From: Laburnicola sp. R22_1 | Lineage: Eukaryota > Ascomycota > Dothideomycetes > Pleosporales > Didymosphaeriaceae | Length of the DNA: 64,000 nucleotides | Direction: 5' to 3' | Assembly: GCA_014281115.1 (NCBI GenBank) | Contig: JACONQ010000018.1 | Span: 992,001 to 1,056,000, forward strand | In this document: positions 1-14,924 of the stretch, piece by piece | How the letters are laid out: every line of letters begins with the position of its first letter | Numbering within the stretch: the first letter of the stretch is position 1 | Notes under the pieces: model-generated | What the model saw: only the letters and a program-made list of their open reading frames with translations | Databases searched by the model: none | What the model was told of the DNA's origin: nothing | Position numbers and translations under genes: made by a program

Positions 1-596
1 TCCTAACCTACGCAGGCTTAATTTAAAAATGTATTAAGAAAGGTAATTAACACTAATAAACAATGCGACTTAATTATTTATAATAATAAAAGTATATAAA
101 GCTTATAAAGCTTATATATAGCGTTAATTTGTCTACCTAGGAGTAGGACGACAAAAGCTTTCCTCTTAAATAACATAAAAAAAGGAGAGTCCCCTGCATA
201 AAGCTTATATAATTTCTAAATTTATAGTTTAAAATTTTTTTTACTTTAGAAGTCTATACTTATTAGTAATCGAAAAAGCTAGATATTAATAGTATAATAT
301 ACGATTATAGATAATAAGGTTTAAAGACTAAGAAGAACAAGCTAAAGAAAGGCTAAAGAAAATTTTAAGCTTATATAATAATAAGTTAAGCTTGCAAATA
401 AATAAGTCTAGGAAGAGAGTTAAAGAAAGCGCTTACGCTTTTATTTATACTATAAATAAAGTGTAATATTAACTTTAAAGTTAGTATATGCGCACTATTT
501 AAGTGCTTATAGTATAATACTATTTTATTATAAACTTATAATAGGTTTTTACGCCTTATTTCTACGCTATTAGTAGGCTTATTATTATTATAGCTT
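1..596. other. AT-rich RIP-degraded DNA, unresolved
   Basis: No reading frame, terminal repeat or known motif could be recognised. The stretch is very AT-rich with abundant TA, CTA and TAG, like the RIP-mutated elements that follow, so it is probably an older transposon relic. It ends where the long inverted repeat at 597 begins. Confidence 0.4.
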
Positions 597-2405
597 TTTT
601 TGTAAACAAAGTTGCATCCCACAACTATACTATACTAACAAAATCTAGCTATAACCGTTTTCTCTATATATTAGGTTTATAAAATAGATATTGTATAACT
701 ATATATAAAAGTAAATAGTTTATAAGCGCTTATTTATCTAGTACCTTATAATTCTATCTACCTATAATAGTAACTTAGTTATATTAGCGTAAACTATAGT
801 TAAGAAAAAGACTCATTACTACTACTAACTATTATTTAACACTTCTTTTTATATTAAAGGGAGCTCTAATTCTACTATTTACTTTATAATAACTAAGTAG
901 CTAAGTAACTAAACAATACTACTATATTATAACTATACTTTTAAGCTAGATTTATCTTAATTTACACTATAGAAATTAGTAATATTAAAACTATTAATAT
1001 ATTACCTACTAAGAGGATAGGTAAAGTTAGAAAAATAGTATAAAAGCTAGGCCTAGAAAGATAAGAAGAGAAAAATATAAGTAACTATTAAAGCTACTTT
1101 TACTTATAAGCTATATTATATAATACTTTAGTATATTATTTATATACTTACTACTCTTATAGTTAATATTAACTATTATAAAAGTAAAGTAAGGATAAAT
1201 ATAGGTAATTAAAAACGTTAACTAAGCTACTTACTACTATAAATAATAATACGTTTCTTAAGAATAAAAAAGAGTATAGGGATAAAAGCGTGTAGTAGCT
1301 AGCTAATATCTAATAGCTAGTATAATAGCTATAGAAAAGGGGGTGTTACTAAGTTAATCTTAAAATTAAATAATTTTCTTTTAATTATATAATCTAACTA
1401 TAAAGTACCTATAGATCTTAGTTAAGACTATTATTATTGCTTACCTAGAGGGTGTATTATAGAAATAAGGCTTTATAGTTATATACATAGGGCTTATATA
1501 ATATTTCTAAGCTTAGCTAAAATAGCTAAAAGCTTATTTATATATTAGCCTCACGGTCTTAACTAAGTCTCACAGGTACTTTATAGTTAGATTATATAAT
1601 TAAGAAACTTTTTAATTTTAGAAATACCGCAGTTATAGGTAATTACCGCCTATAGCTAGTTTAGCAGCTTTTAAACATTGTTTAACTACTTAGCACCTTC
1701 CTTATTATACTCCTTTAGCTTCTAAAGAAACTTATTATTATCTATAGTATTAAGTAGCCTTATTAGATTCCTCCTCTACTACGCGATATATCCTAGGTTC
1801 GCCTTAGTCTATTAAGCAGTCCCTACGCGCATTGTTAATATATACATAACCTAAGCTAGCAAATAGTAGTATAGACTATATATATTACGTAGCAATCTAG
1901 TATAAGTAACTTAACTAGAAGCTTATTACTATTAGCTATCTTAAGCTTTAGCTTTCTTTTAGCGATAATTACATGCTTATTAATTATTTTTTAGAAATAT
2001 AAAGAGAGGTCTATAGTAAATTAGGTGTACTTAAGGTTAAACTTTGCTTTATATTATAGTTATATCTTTATTATATTTAATTTAGCTATAGTTATTAGTT
2101 GTAGTAGTGCGTAAGATAATAGTAGGATTAGGCTCTCCTTATATAGATAATAAGCACTCTAACCTTATTACTACCTATATAGGCGAGATAAGTTACTACT
2201 TAATAATAGTTCTAAACTATAGTTAAGTTAACCCTAAGCTAGTGTACGTAATAGCCTCATAGAGTGCTAAATAATAAGCGTATTATTAACTTAGTTAAGT
2301 ATATTTAAGATATTTTTACTAAGAGCTATTATATAGATAAATAGGCTATAGCTAGTTATTTCTTTTACTAAAGTATAGCTGCAGGATACGGTTTCGTTTA
2401 CAAAA
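597..2405. mobile_element. DNA-transposon-like element with ~165-185 bp terminal inverted repeats
   Basis: The left end (597 to about 785) is the inverted counterpart of the right end (about 2221-2405); both start with TTTTGTAAAC reading inward. Similarity holds over at least 165 bp although both arms are RIP-mutated. A third, better preserved copy of the same unit sits alone at 11178-11363. Long TIRs fit Mutator-like or foldback elements, but no transposase frame could be read in the 1.4 kb interior and no clear target-site duplication is visible. The interior holds a smaller MITE (1360-1621). Confidence 0.6.
1360..1621. mobile_element. MITE with ~68-bp terminal inverted repeats
   Basis: The block at 1360-1428 is repeated inverted at 1555-1621. 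The core, ATATAATCTAACTATAAAG followed by TACCT, is exact in both arms and the ends are near-identical (CTTAAAATTAAA versus CTAAAATTAAAA). About 126 bp of non-coding sequence separates the arms. Small size, no coding capacity and symmetrical ends fit a miniature inverted-repeat transposable element nested in the long-TIR element. No target-site duplication was found. Confidence 0.65.
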
Positions 2406-2499
2406 GAATATTAGCCTTAATAGCTTTCTTTTTTATATAGCTTTAATTAATATTTAGCTTTCTAAATTACTATTTCTCGCTTGATTTCTTTTTATAATT

Positions 2500-2690
2500 A
2501 CTAAGTAGGAGGCTCTAATTTTTTTATATTATTTAAGATAAAAGCCTTTATTATTCTACTTCTAGATAGCTAATAAATAATATATATAGCTAATCTTAAT
2601 TATATATTACTAATTAACTATCTAGAAGTAGAATAATAAAGGCTTTTATCTTAAATAATATAATAAAAAAGCAGAGCCTTCTACTTAGTA
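2500..2690. repeat. Imperfect palindrome, ~75-bp arms
   Basis: The left arm (2500-2573) is the inverted copy of 2614-2690, with a 40-bp AT-rich loop. The right arm is also the first part of a tandem unit (2614-2798). The arrangement could be an inverted duplication of that unit or a MITE end pair. Confidence 0.6.
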
Positions 2691-2953
2691 ATGTAAAAGA
2701 GCATAAAAAGATAATTATAAAGAAGCGCTTCAAACTACTAAGTAAGCTTGGCGGTCTTAGCGCAACGTATAATATAATAATTATGTGTGTGTTGTTCATT
2801 AACTATCTGAGGGTAGAATAACAAAGGTTTTTATCTTAAATACTATAATAAAAAAAGGAAAGCCACCTACTTAGTAATTAAAAAAAGTATAAAAAGGTAA
2901 TTATAAAAAAAAGGGCATTTAAACTACTAAGTAAGCTGAGTAGTTTTAGTATA
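2614..2953. repeat. Tandem duplication, 185-bp unit, two copies
   Basis: Unit 1 starts TTAACTATCTAGAAG at 2614 and unit 2 starts TTAACTATCTGAGGG at 2799, a period of 185 bp. Both carry the same internal landmarks (CTACTTAGTAAT, AAACTACTAAGTAAGC). Unit 2 is cut short at 2953, exactly where the LTR of family A copy A begins, so this repeat was the target of that insertion. Confidence 0.7.
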
Positions 2954-3234
2954 TATAATAGTTCGTGCCTGTCTTCCAACTAGTTATTTACTATTACCTT
3001 TTCTTTCACGTCCTAATAATAGCGCCTTTAACTTTATAGAAGGCGCCTTTTCTAGTTAGTGTTAGTGTGTAGTTAGTGTAGGCCTATGCCCTACGCCGCT
3101 TACTATATAAGTAAGGGCGCCCTAAGTCTCTTTCTTATGCTCTATCTTAGTATAGTCTTAATTTAGTTATTTCTTTTAACTATACTAGCTGTTTCTAAGA
3201 CGTTTGCCCTATAAGACTATGTACCGCCCTTATA
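2954..3234 (+). repeat. Family A chromovirus, copy A: 5' LTR
   Basis: 281-bp LTR starting TATAATAG (ancestral TGTAATAG by RIP) and ending CGCCCTTATA. It aligns along its length with the LTRs at 46860-47147, 60774-61061 and, inverted, 21288-21564. A TATATAAG promoter-like motif lies about 35 nt before the self-primer candidate at 3144-3154. Confidence 0.85.
3144..3154 (+). promoter_or_regulatory. Predicted self-primer in the LTR of copy A
   Basis: ATCTTAGTATA in the LTR is the exact reverse complement of TATACTAAGAT at 3236-3246, 1 nt inside the LTR. In Tf1-type elements the first 11 nt of the transcript fold back on such a site and prime reverse transcription. If so, 3144 marks the transcript start. 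Copy B carries a different but still pairing version. Confidence 0.65.
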
Positions 3235-3235
3235 T

Positions 3236-3246
3236 TATACTAAGAT
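3236..3246 (+). other. Primer-binding site of copy A (self-priming type)
   Basis: TATACTAAGAT lies 1 nt after the LTR and pairs over all 11 nt with 3144-3154. It does not begin with TGG, as expected for a tRNA-primed element. Confidence 0.65.
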
Positions 3247-3333
3247 TAAGTTTCTTTAGCTATAGATAGCAATATAATATCTACTCCTCCCTTAAGACAC
3301 TACCTATAGACGATTAAATTAGTAAAAGTTTTA

Positions 3334-3585
3334 GCTTACTAGATTAGGCTAGAAGCGTATTAGTTACTTTAGTGCTCGGCAGTATTATTATACTACACTA
3401 AAGTAGGTTAGGCAATTGCTTACTAGATTAGGCTAGAAGTTTATTAGTTACTTTAGTGCTCGGCAGTATTATTATACTACACTAAGGTAGGTTAGGCTAT
3501 TACTTACTAGGTTAGACTAGAAGTTTATTAGTTACTTTAGTGCTAGGCAGTATTATTATACTGTGCTAAGGCCTACTTAGAGAGG
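3334..3585 (+). repeat. Leader tandem array, 84-bp unit, three copies
   Basis: The motif CTTACTAG recurs at 3335, 3419 and 3503 with the same 84-bp unit (containing TTAGTTACTTTAGTGC and AGTATTATTATACT) between. The array lies in the leader between the primer-binding site and gag. Copy B has an array at the same place with a different unit of about 100 bp. Confidence 0.8.
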
Positions 3586-3639
3586 CTACTTACCTAGTTA
3601 GGTAAGGAGTTCCTAAAAAATGAATAATAATTACTAAAT

Positions 3640-6100
3640 AACAACTACTACGCTACACTCTATAGAGCTAACTTGTCTAATAACCATCTTTTAGTGCTAT
3701 TATAGCAAGGGTATAAGGCATAAAGCTAAAGAAATTAGAGCTAGACTATAGAGCTATTATAAAAGTTAAAGTTTTATATATTTTATCTTATAGTTTACTT
3801 TTTACCTAATCTTTTCTTAGCTTAGACTATATGCTAGCTTATACACTATATAAAACCTACTACCTTAGGTCTATTTACTACACCTTTTTTATAACCTCTA
3901 CTTTGTTTAACTTTACTACTACCTATACTATAGTAAGCTACTATTCTATAATCTAAAAGACTTCTAGAACGTTCCCTACGTCCTCTCTACTCCTAGATAG
4001 TTCTAGAATTAATAATATAGAGGTAGACGTTTGTCTACACCCTACTAATAATAGTTTATATAATACTTATCTTAAGAAAATTTCTCTACTTAACTCTACT
4101 AGTAAGCTATTATTTATTAAGTGTAAAAAGCAGCTACTAGCTACTTTCTAAATAACTAGTTGCTTTGCTCCTAGCTTTATAAAGAAAAAGAGTATTATTA
4201 AACTACTAAAAAGGTCTACCTTAAAGGAATTCTTTATAATATATAATATAATTACTATAGTATTATACTTAAAACAGACTAGCAAAGTAATAAATTTTTA
4301 ATAATAAACCTTAAGTAGCTTACGTACTAAGTTAAAGCTAAACTTAAAGCTACTAGTAAGTATAACGCGTTTATAAGAAAATTTAAGCTAGACTAATTAA
4401 TCTAGTATAGCTTAGAAATAAGATAGTTACTTACTACCTATTAGCCTTAGGCTTAATATTACTGTTCTTAAGGCTTATATCTAGAAATAATACTAGATTT
4501 AGTAACTAGGGCTATTATAAAGTCTACAAAACACTGTAAATAAGAAGTCCTTATGTAGGCTTTATATAAGCGCACTAATATATTTAAATAAGCTTTTACT
4601 ATATTTAAGGTAATAACACCTTATACTATAGTATATATAGTCTTCGAAAATTCTTACTTCTAGTCTAATATTACTAATTAAGTAGCTATTAGGTAAGGCT
4701 TATTTAGCTTTAAGAAAGTTCTCTCCTCTATTAAAGATAGTTATAATTTATAGTACTATACTTAAGTTCTCTTAAAACCTCTTAGCTTAGGAACGCCTAA
4801 TCTACTATATAGTTTACGCTGCCCTTATGTAGCTAAGTAGAGCTTATCCTACCTAGCTGCGCCCTAACGTATACTATAATATCTACTCTAGCTTATAGTG
4901 CCTACTTTATAATAAAATAATACTTTTTACTACTTTCTAGTCCTAAAATATATATAAACTAAGCTTGCTAATAGCGCCTAGATTAATATACCTTAGGGTA
5001 GATACGCTTTAGCTGCCCCCTTTAGTATATTTAAGCTAGGACGCTCTATAAAGCTACTTAATATTAGTAAGTACTATAGTAAAAGTTAATATAGTTCTAG
5101 TATTAAAAATTAGCTAAAGAATATACGCAATAAAATCTGCGTAATTATAGACTATTACTAAGGTAATAATAATAATAAAAATTAAGATAATATTATAGAA
5201 GCTATTCTTAGCTACCTTAAAAGCGCGCTTTAAAAGTTAGCGTAGAATTAATATTAAATAAATTAGGCCTTTATAAAAAATTATACAACTAAAGCACTTT
5301 TTAAATTTCTAAAAAAAAGACGTACTATTATCTCTTTACTTTCTAATAGGCACGTAAAAAGTTTTATAAGCTCTTTCTCTCTAGTAGAATAAATACATAA
5401 ATATTTCTATAGGCTTTTAAGAGCCTAGCTAGGAAGGGTAGACTAGATATAAAAACTTAAAAAGACAAATTATAACGTAAGTTAACTAAAAGTCTTAAGT
5501 TAATACTCTAGTAAGAGATAAAAGACTTTAATATTAACTATCTAGCAATTCAATACTAAATAACTATAGCTAGCTACACTTTTTAAAATAATAACACAAT
5601 AACTCCTTTCTAGGCCTATAAAAGGATTTCTTTCTAGGTATTACCCTCTAGATTATAGCTCTTGTACGCGGCCCCTACTAAATTAGCACCCTACTTTAGA
5701 CCTACTACTAATAATTAATTTACTATTTTCTTCTCTACTCTTTATAATTAGACTAGAGTGTAATATATTTAGAACCGCGTCTATTTTAAGTATAGCAAAG
5801 TAGAAAATAAATACTTATACTACTACTTCTATACTAAAAAGACAGCTATATAAGCAAATATAAATATAGCGGATAATCTAGATTTAAATAAACTTAGTAT
5901 TACCTACTACTCTAATTTAGAGGTAGGCAATTTATTAGATAATAAGACTTTAAATATATACTACTAGACTACTCTAATCTAGTAGCTTACATTAGGACTA
6001 CTAAACTAATTAATCTAAATAAACTATAGTTCTAATTATAAAACGCAAATGCTAAGCTAAAATTATTGCCTATAGGCAGCAAGATAGTAAGGGTCCCTAA
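3640..6100 (+). pseudogene. Family A copy A: gag relic
   Basis: Plus-strand coding relic aligning with 56300-58700 in copy B and, inverted, with the right part of copy F. Frames are riddled with TAG/TAA, as RIP produces from CAG, CAA and TGG codons. Near 5770-5830 a degraded zinc-knuckle pattern (FKYSKVENKYLYYYF, with Tyr at the Cys positions) can be read, marking the end of Gag. Gag would package element RNA in virus-like particles. Exact boundaries are not recoverable by eye. Confidence 0.55.
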
Positions 6101-6855
6101 GCTATTTAGAGACTCTTAACTAGTCCTACTAGTGTAAATTATATTCTAAGAATTCGCTTTTAGGTTATAAGCCTTAATAGATACTAGTGCTAGCACTTAT
6201 AACCTTATCACTTTAAGGTGTATAAAGATAGTATAAAAATAGCTAAAAGCTAAACTCCTTTACCTAAAGATACTAATCTCCCTTAAGAACTTTATAGAGA
6301 AGAGAAGCGTAAAAGTAGATATCTATTTTATAGCCTAGCTTAATATTAATAAACGCAGCTTTACTATATAGTTTATTTTCTATAATATAGAGGACTATAA
6401 TTCTATTATTAGTAGGAAAAGTTTTAAGTAAGCTAACTATCTAGTTAATACTTAGGACTACCGCCTTTATTAGAAAAATAATAAGAATTTAATCTTTGCT
6501 AGCAACCTTACCCTCCTATAGACTTTTCTCCTACCTAACTCTTCCTACTAAAATAACGCTACTTAATAGAATAGCCTACTTAAAAAGTAGAATTATACCT
6601 ACTAAAAGACTTACTTATTAAAAGCTAACTAGAGCGTTTTTAAGAAAATTTCTATCTAGCTTTTTAACCCTACTACCTTAATTATTAGAACGTACTTAAA
6701 GGCTTACTAGAAACTAAGCTATAAGAATAACTTCAACAAAAATAGTAGTATAAAGGCTAAAGAGCTGCCTTTCTTAAATAAAAAACTATTAGATAATAAA
6801 TTGCCTATTAGTTACCCTATCCTTACAACCTAAGAAAGCCACTAGTAAGACTAGC
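6100..6855 (+). pseudogene. Family A copy A: protease relic, start of pol
   Basis: At about 6173-6205 the plus strand reads ALIDTSASTYNLI, a RIP-altered retropepsin active site (DTGA family, Gly to Ser). Further on EDYNSIISRKSFK matches the flap-distal DxIIGRKF signature of Ty3/gypsy proteases. The frame is broken by stops and then by the insertion of element B after CTAGC at 6851-6855; pol resumes at 15931. Confidence 0.65.
6851..6855. repeat. Target-site duplication CTAGC (left) of element B
   Basis: CTAGC at 6851-6855 is repeated at 15926-15930 directly outside the second LTR of element B. Removing element B plus one CTAGC rejoins sequence that is contiguous in copy B near 59570-59600. 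Confidence 0.85.
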
Positions 6856-7062
6856 TATAAGGATACTATGGGGTCATCACGCCGTATATAAGATAATAGT
6901 AGATATTAGAATCTAAATATAAGATAGTAGCAATACCCACATAAGGTGGGTACGTAGGTAGGCTATATACATAGTCTTGCTTAGGGTCCTTACTTATTAT
7001 TGCGCTAGTCCTAAAAGGGTAATATAATATAAGTAAGGGGGTTGCACCTTAGATTAGTAATA
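6856..7062 (-). repeat. Element B: 3' LTR (left)
   Basis: 207-bp LTR, starting TATAAGG (RIP-altered TGTAAGG) and ending AGTAATA. It aligns without length change with 15719-15925. Element B lies on the minus strand, so this is its 3' LTR. Confidence 0.85.
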
Positions 7063-7080
7063 CTACTTCCTCCTCTATAT
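7063..7080 (-). other. Element B: polypurine tract
   Basis: Directly inside the left LTR the minus strand reads a purine run (AGAGGAGGAAG), the plus-strand primer expected next to a 3' LTR. It sets the element's direction as minus. Confidence 0.7.
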
Positions 7081-7136
7081 AGTAGCAACTTTAGTGCTAC
7101 TAAGATTCTTTTAATCCTATATTACTTTCTATATAA

Positions 7137-7246
7137 CTATTACGCTCTATTATAACTTATTACGCTCTATTATAATCTATTATAATCTATTATAATCTAT
7201 TATAATCTATTATAATCTATTACACTCTATCGCAATCTATTATATA
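7137..7246. repeat. 10-bp minisatellite (TCTATTATAA)n
   Basis: About ten near-perfect copies of TCTATTATAA, variants ending GC or CA at the edges. It lies in the 3' untranslated part of element B, between pol and the polypurine tract. CACTCTATCGCAATC variants at the right edge suggest the unit was more GC-rich before RIP. Confidence 0.75.
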
Positions 7247-7249
7247 CTA

Positions 7250-10200
7250 TTTCTAATTGTTATAATTCTTATAGTAATTTACACTTAATTACTATAGATT
7301 TATTAATCTAATTTGTTAATATCTATTATAGTTATGTTATTAGTAATATTATTACTAGGTTATTACTAAAGTTATTATAGCTAGGGTTGTTGTTGTATAA
7401 GGTAGCACAAGCTGTCTTACTAAGAGAGTTACTACTAGGAGGGTTCCTAGGGGAACTACTATTTATTATTAACTTTAGACCTATATTTCACTATCTCTAG
7501 GTATCTAGGCAGGTGTTTATAATAAGAAGGGTAGTAGTAAGATATATAATAATATCCTAGCGCGTAATAAGCTTATTAAAGTTATGTAGTATAGCGGGCT
7601 TCCTTAAGTTCTTAGCGTAAAATCTAGTAATATATTAAGGGCAATTAAGTAGGTTATAGTAAGGTTTCTAGGTAGAGTTACTAAAACTATTCTATATAAC
7701 TTTATACTCTATAACACTACAGTTAGGCGCATATAGGTTCTTTTTAAACTTATTTAAATAATAGACAAGTATAGTCTTTACTTTATATTCCTTATTAGTG
7801 CGCTTATCTAGTAATATATTATCTTTATTATGCGCTTGCCTGTTAAGTAGTTGTTTGTTATAAGGGTGCAATAGCTATAGGTAGAAAATATTATATAGCT
7901 AGCCTATTTCTTAAGATAAGTTAAACTTATATGCTATATTATTAATAACTTATAAAACGTAAAAGGGTTCTCTATTCTTATAGTTAAGTAAAGAGCTAGG
8001 TCTCTTAGTCTTTAGATTGCGCGCGTCTAATATTACCTTATTACTAACCTTAAAATATAGTGCTAGTGCACATTTTGCGTTAGTATACTTAGCCTATTTA
8101 GCTTATACCTACTATAGGTTATTGCGTAGAAAGTTATATAGGCAGGTAAGAAAGTTAACAAAGTTATCTACGCGTTAATAGTCTATATAGGCAGGCGCAG
8201 TAAGTAGGCGCTTACTAGTAGTATCCCTACTTACTAACTTAATATTATATAATTATATAGGTTTAGTTCTATTACGTAGTAAGTAACCTTTAGTAGCAAT
8301 AAAAGGTACTACTCTAGTTAACTTACTAACTAATAAGTTAGCAATAAACTCTACTATAGGTAAGTACAAAGCCTAATTATTTTACTAGTAATTAATATAT
8401 GCGTATAAGTACTCCTTTAATGTAATATTAGCAACCTCTATCTAACTATTAGTCTTAGGGTACTAGCTAGTTAATAGTTGCAGTTTTGTTCTAAGGCGTT
8501 TATAGAGTTATTTTTAAAAATAAGATATAAACTAATAACTATATTTAATAATAATATCTTTTAGAAAACCTTTCTTACGCTAAATATAAGTAATAAAGGC
8601 TTCTATAACTACCTTAGCTATAATTGCGACTATAGGAATAAACTTTTTCTTTTTGCTAAGCTAGTCTATAATAACTATAATAGCTATATAGATACTACTA
8701 TTATTATAATAAGGTAGCAAGCTAATAATAAAATTTATTAAGATTAATTTCTAGTAATAGTTTAGAATTGGCAGCATATATAATAAACTATACTTAGCAT
8801 TATAGTATAGCTTACTATAGTTATAGAATACGTAGGCGTAAATATAGTGGGCAATAGTATATATTATATATAGCTAGTAATACTAGTAACTAACTTATTT
8901 ATAATTACCTTTATAACTAAAATATCTAGTAGTAATACTATTATAAGCTTGCCTAAGAATGCGCATATAAAGTTCTTTATTATTAGAGACATATAGCTAG
9001 TCCTTAACATATAGTAGTTCTTTACTTAAATAATAACTAGCAATCTTAATTCTAAGCTCTTGCTTAAGGGGCTTCTCTAGCAAACATTAGGCCTTAGCTT
9101 TAATAGCTATAATAATGTCTTAAACTATCTTATTAGTAGTATAGGCTATTTTAATATTTTTAAGCAACTACGCTATCTCTTTAGTTTCTATTATAGTTAT
9201 AGTAATAGAATAGTTATTACTAGTAGCAAGTTTAGTAAAGTAGTATAATATAGCTATAAGCTATAGGCTAGAGTAGCGACTCTTATCTAATAAAGTATAG
9301 GTAGTAGTAACTATATAGTGTAACCTCTTACCTTTAAAGATTTCTAAATGTAGAACTATCTAGACTTAGTATTATTAGTAGGTATTATTATTACTATTAG
9401 ATAGGTCGCCTAAACAGTGCGTTAAGGTGTTAGGCTTTATATCTCTACTCCTTAAAAGCTTATACTATAGCTAGTAGCTCCTTATTATATATCTTGTAAT
9501 TATATTCCACAGAATTTATTTTGTGTAATAAGTAAGTTATAGATTATAGCATATCTTAATTATTCTTTTATAATAGGACCGCGGTAGTAATAAAGTTAGA
9601 AGCGTTTATTTCTAAGTAGGTTTCTTTATTAGGGTTAAAATGCACTAGTATAGGTACTATAGAGAATACTTACTTTAATAATTTAAAAGCAACTATAGTA
9701 GATAACTCTAGTTTAATAGGCTAGTCCTTTAGTGTATTTTTCTTTATAAGATTAGTTAGTAGATAAGTAATCTAACTAAAACCTTTAATAAATTAATAAT
9801 AGAAGTTTGCAAATCCTAGAAAGGCTTATATATCTTTAAGAGATTAGGGTAGTTACTAGTTATATACTGCTTGTACCTTCTTAGAGTCTATTTTAATACC
9901 CTTTATAGTAAGGATAATCCTCAGATATTTAACTTTCTTAACCTTAAACTAGCATTTGTTAATATCTAGATATAGCCCTACTTATTCTAGCTTGTTAATA
10001 ATAGTCTATATATATCTTTAGTTTCACTATATAAAAGTTGTCTAGGTATTACTGCAATATCTTATTAATATAAGTTTAGAAAGTACTAGGCGCCCTAGTA
10101 AGTCTAAAGGGCATAATAGTGTACTTATACAGCCTATATTGTGTAAGAATACTATTTTTTCTTTATTGCCTTCCTTAATCTATATATTGTTAAAATCTAT

Positions 10201-10700
10201 AATAATGTCTATAATAGACATAAATCTTATCTTATTTATACGTGCTATCGTATCTTTTAGTAATAGTAGCACATTGTAATTACACTTTATAATAGTGTTA
10301 ATTGTGTAGTAATTAACACAGACGCATAATCTACTTCCAAGTTTTTTAATAATAAGAATAGGCAACGCGTACTAAGATATACTTATTTATAAGAAGTCTT
10401 TTATAGTTATTTTATTAATATATTTCTTAACTACTATAGTCTCTAATAATATAAGACTATAAATATGCGGTTAGGGTGCTTTATTATTAACTAGATTAAT
10501 AGCATAGTTAACCTTAGAGTAATATAGAGCTAACTTGTTAGCCTTCTTTAGATTAAAGTACTAATACTTATCATGCAGCTAATTAGATAGTAAACGCTTA
10601 AGTTTATTTGCTACTTATAGTTTGTTAAATAACTTCTTTATAAACTTATTATAGTTAGTTTAACTATAGGTAGCTAGACCTATAGTTGCGCAGAATATTT
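7250..10700 (-). pseudogene. Element B (Ty3/gypsy): pol relic
   Basis: Minus-strand Ty3/gypsy pol. At 10180-10365 a stop-free 61-codon piece reads PILIIKKLGSRLCVCVNYYT then TIARINKIRFMSIIDI and FNNI, matching the RT region that begins PI-VVKK-GG and continues FSIIDV-AAFN. Near 9780-9900 AFLGFANFYY, the RT/RNase H connection, follows, and about 9600-9650 reads TYLEINASNF, an RNase H start. Integrase should lie between about 7900 and 9200 but its motifs are too decayed to place. All parts carry TAG/TAA stops. Confidence 0.7.
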
Positions 10701-11177
10701 GCGCGTTATAATTTCTACTTAATATATTAGGTAGTTAACCTAGCTAGTCCTAGTTATAAGGCTCTAGCTAAGTAACAAAGTCTAGGTTATAGATAGCTAT
10801 TAGGTAAGCTACTTAACTAGTAATTAGACTAATATTCTTATAAGTTATAGTAGTAGGTTGTAATACACTAGCAAGTGGCTTATTATAGTATATAGTTTTA
10901 GGCAGTGTATCTTTAAGGCAATAGACTAGGCAATAATAAGTATTAAATATTATAGATTAGTTGCGTAACCCTGGCCACAGATTATTAGTAAATATCTAAT
11001 TTATACTAAGGATAATATTAAAATTTCTAATATTAGTAAAAAAATATATAGTAGTGCTAGTGTAAGTGCTATGCTATATTATAAGGTCTATAGCTTAACT
11101 AATCTTGTTTACTACTTTACTATTCGCTAGATATAATATAATTAGGTTGGCTACATTATATAGTTTAAACTAGTGCT

Positions 11178-11363
11178 AGTAGTTAAGTCGACTCTGCCTA
11201 TATACGCAACGGCCTTATAGGGTGCCGCACAATAAGCGCGTTATTAACTTAGTCACATATATTTACATAGTATTTCACAGAGCTAGTACACAGAAAAATA
11301 GGTTATAGCTAGTTATTTCTTTTACTAAAGTATAGCTGCGGAATGCGGCTTTGTTTACAAAAA
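11178..11363. mobile_element. Solo copy of the long-TIR unit
   Basis: 186-bp block homologous to both TIRs of the element at 597-2405 but less RIP-mutated. It is flanked by AAACTAGTGCT (11167-11177) and AAACTAGGGCT (11364-11374), a 10-of-11 match that would be a 9-11 bp target-site duplication of Mutator type. It interrupts element B between gag and RT. Confidence 0.55.
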
Positions 11364-11374
11364 AAACTAGGGCT

Positions 11375-14614
<3,240 letters not shown>

Positions 14615-14629
14615 ACTAACTTAACTTAT

Positions 14630-14909
14630 TAAATATCTTCGTCGTGTGGAGATTCTAACCAAGGTTGAGTTCGTACTATACACAGAGAGGAGTAAAATAG
14701 GAGGCACTAAAACCTAGTACCTAGCACACAGTGGTAGTAATAAAATATACACAAAATAACAATAATTTTATTGTTAACTTTCTTTACGGCAGTATTGTCG
14801 ACGGTAGTTAATAGTTGCTGTTATAATTATTGTTATCGTTGTTGTAGCGAAAAATGTCGTTAAAGAAATTATCGATGACGTAACACAGTGGTTAGTTAAA
14901 TAGCCGGCC
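14630..14909 (-). mobile_element. Retroposon R1, copy 3 (280 bp, minus)
   Basis: Inverted copy of the family also at 18267, 21921, 26020 and 46404. Its 3' end (CACACGACGAAGATATTTA on the minus strand) is the family's constant end. Flanks ACTAACTTAACTTAT at 14615-14629 and 14910-14924 are a perfect 15-bp target-site duplication. It has the two extremities of the 1.2 kb copies but lacks their middle. RIP damage is light. Confidence 0.75.
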
Positions 14910-14924
14910 ACTAACTTAACTTAT

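Noticed and set aside
7137..7246. CRISPR-like direct repeats
   Set aside because: Contiguous 10-bp minisatellite without unique spacers, in fungal transposon DNA.
14630..14909. tRNA-like A and B boxes in R1 (AGTGGTTAG and GGTCGAGTCC-like)
   Set aside because: On the strand where both can be read the B-like box precedes the A-like box, so they cannot form a Pol III promoter.
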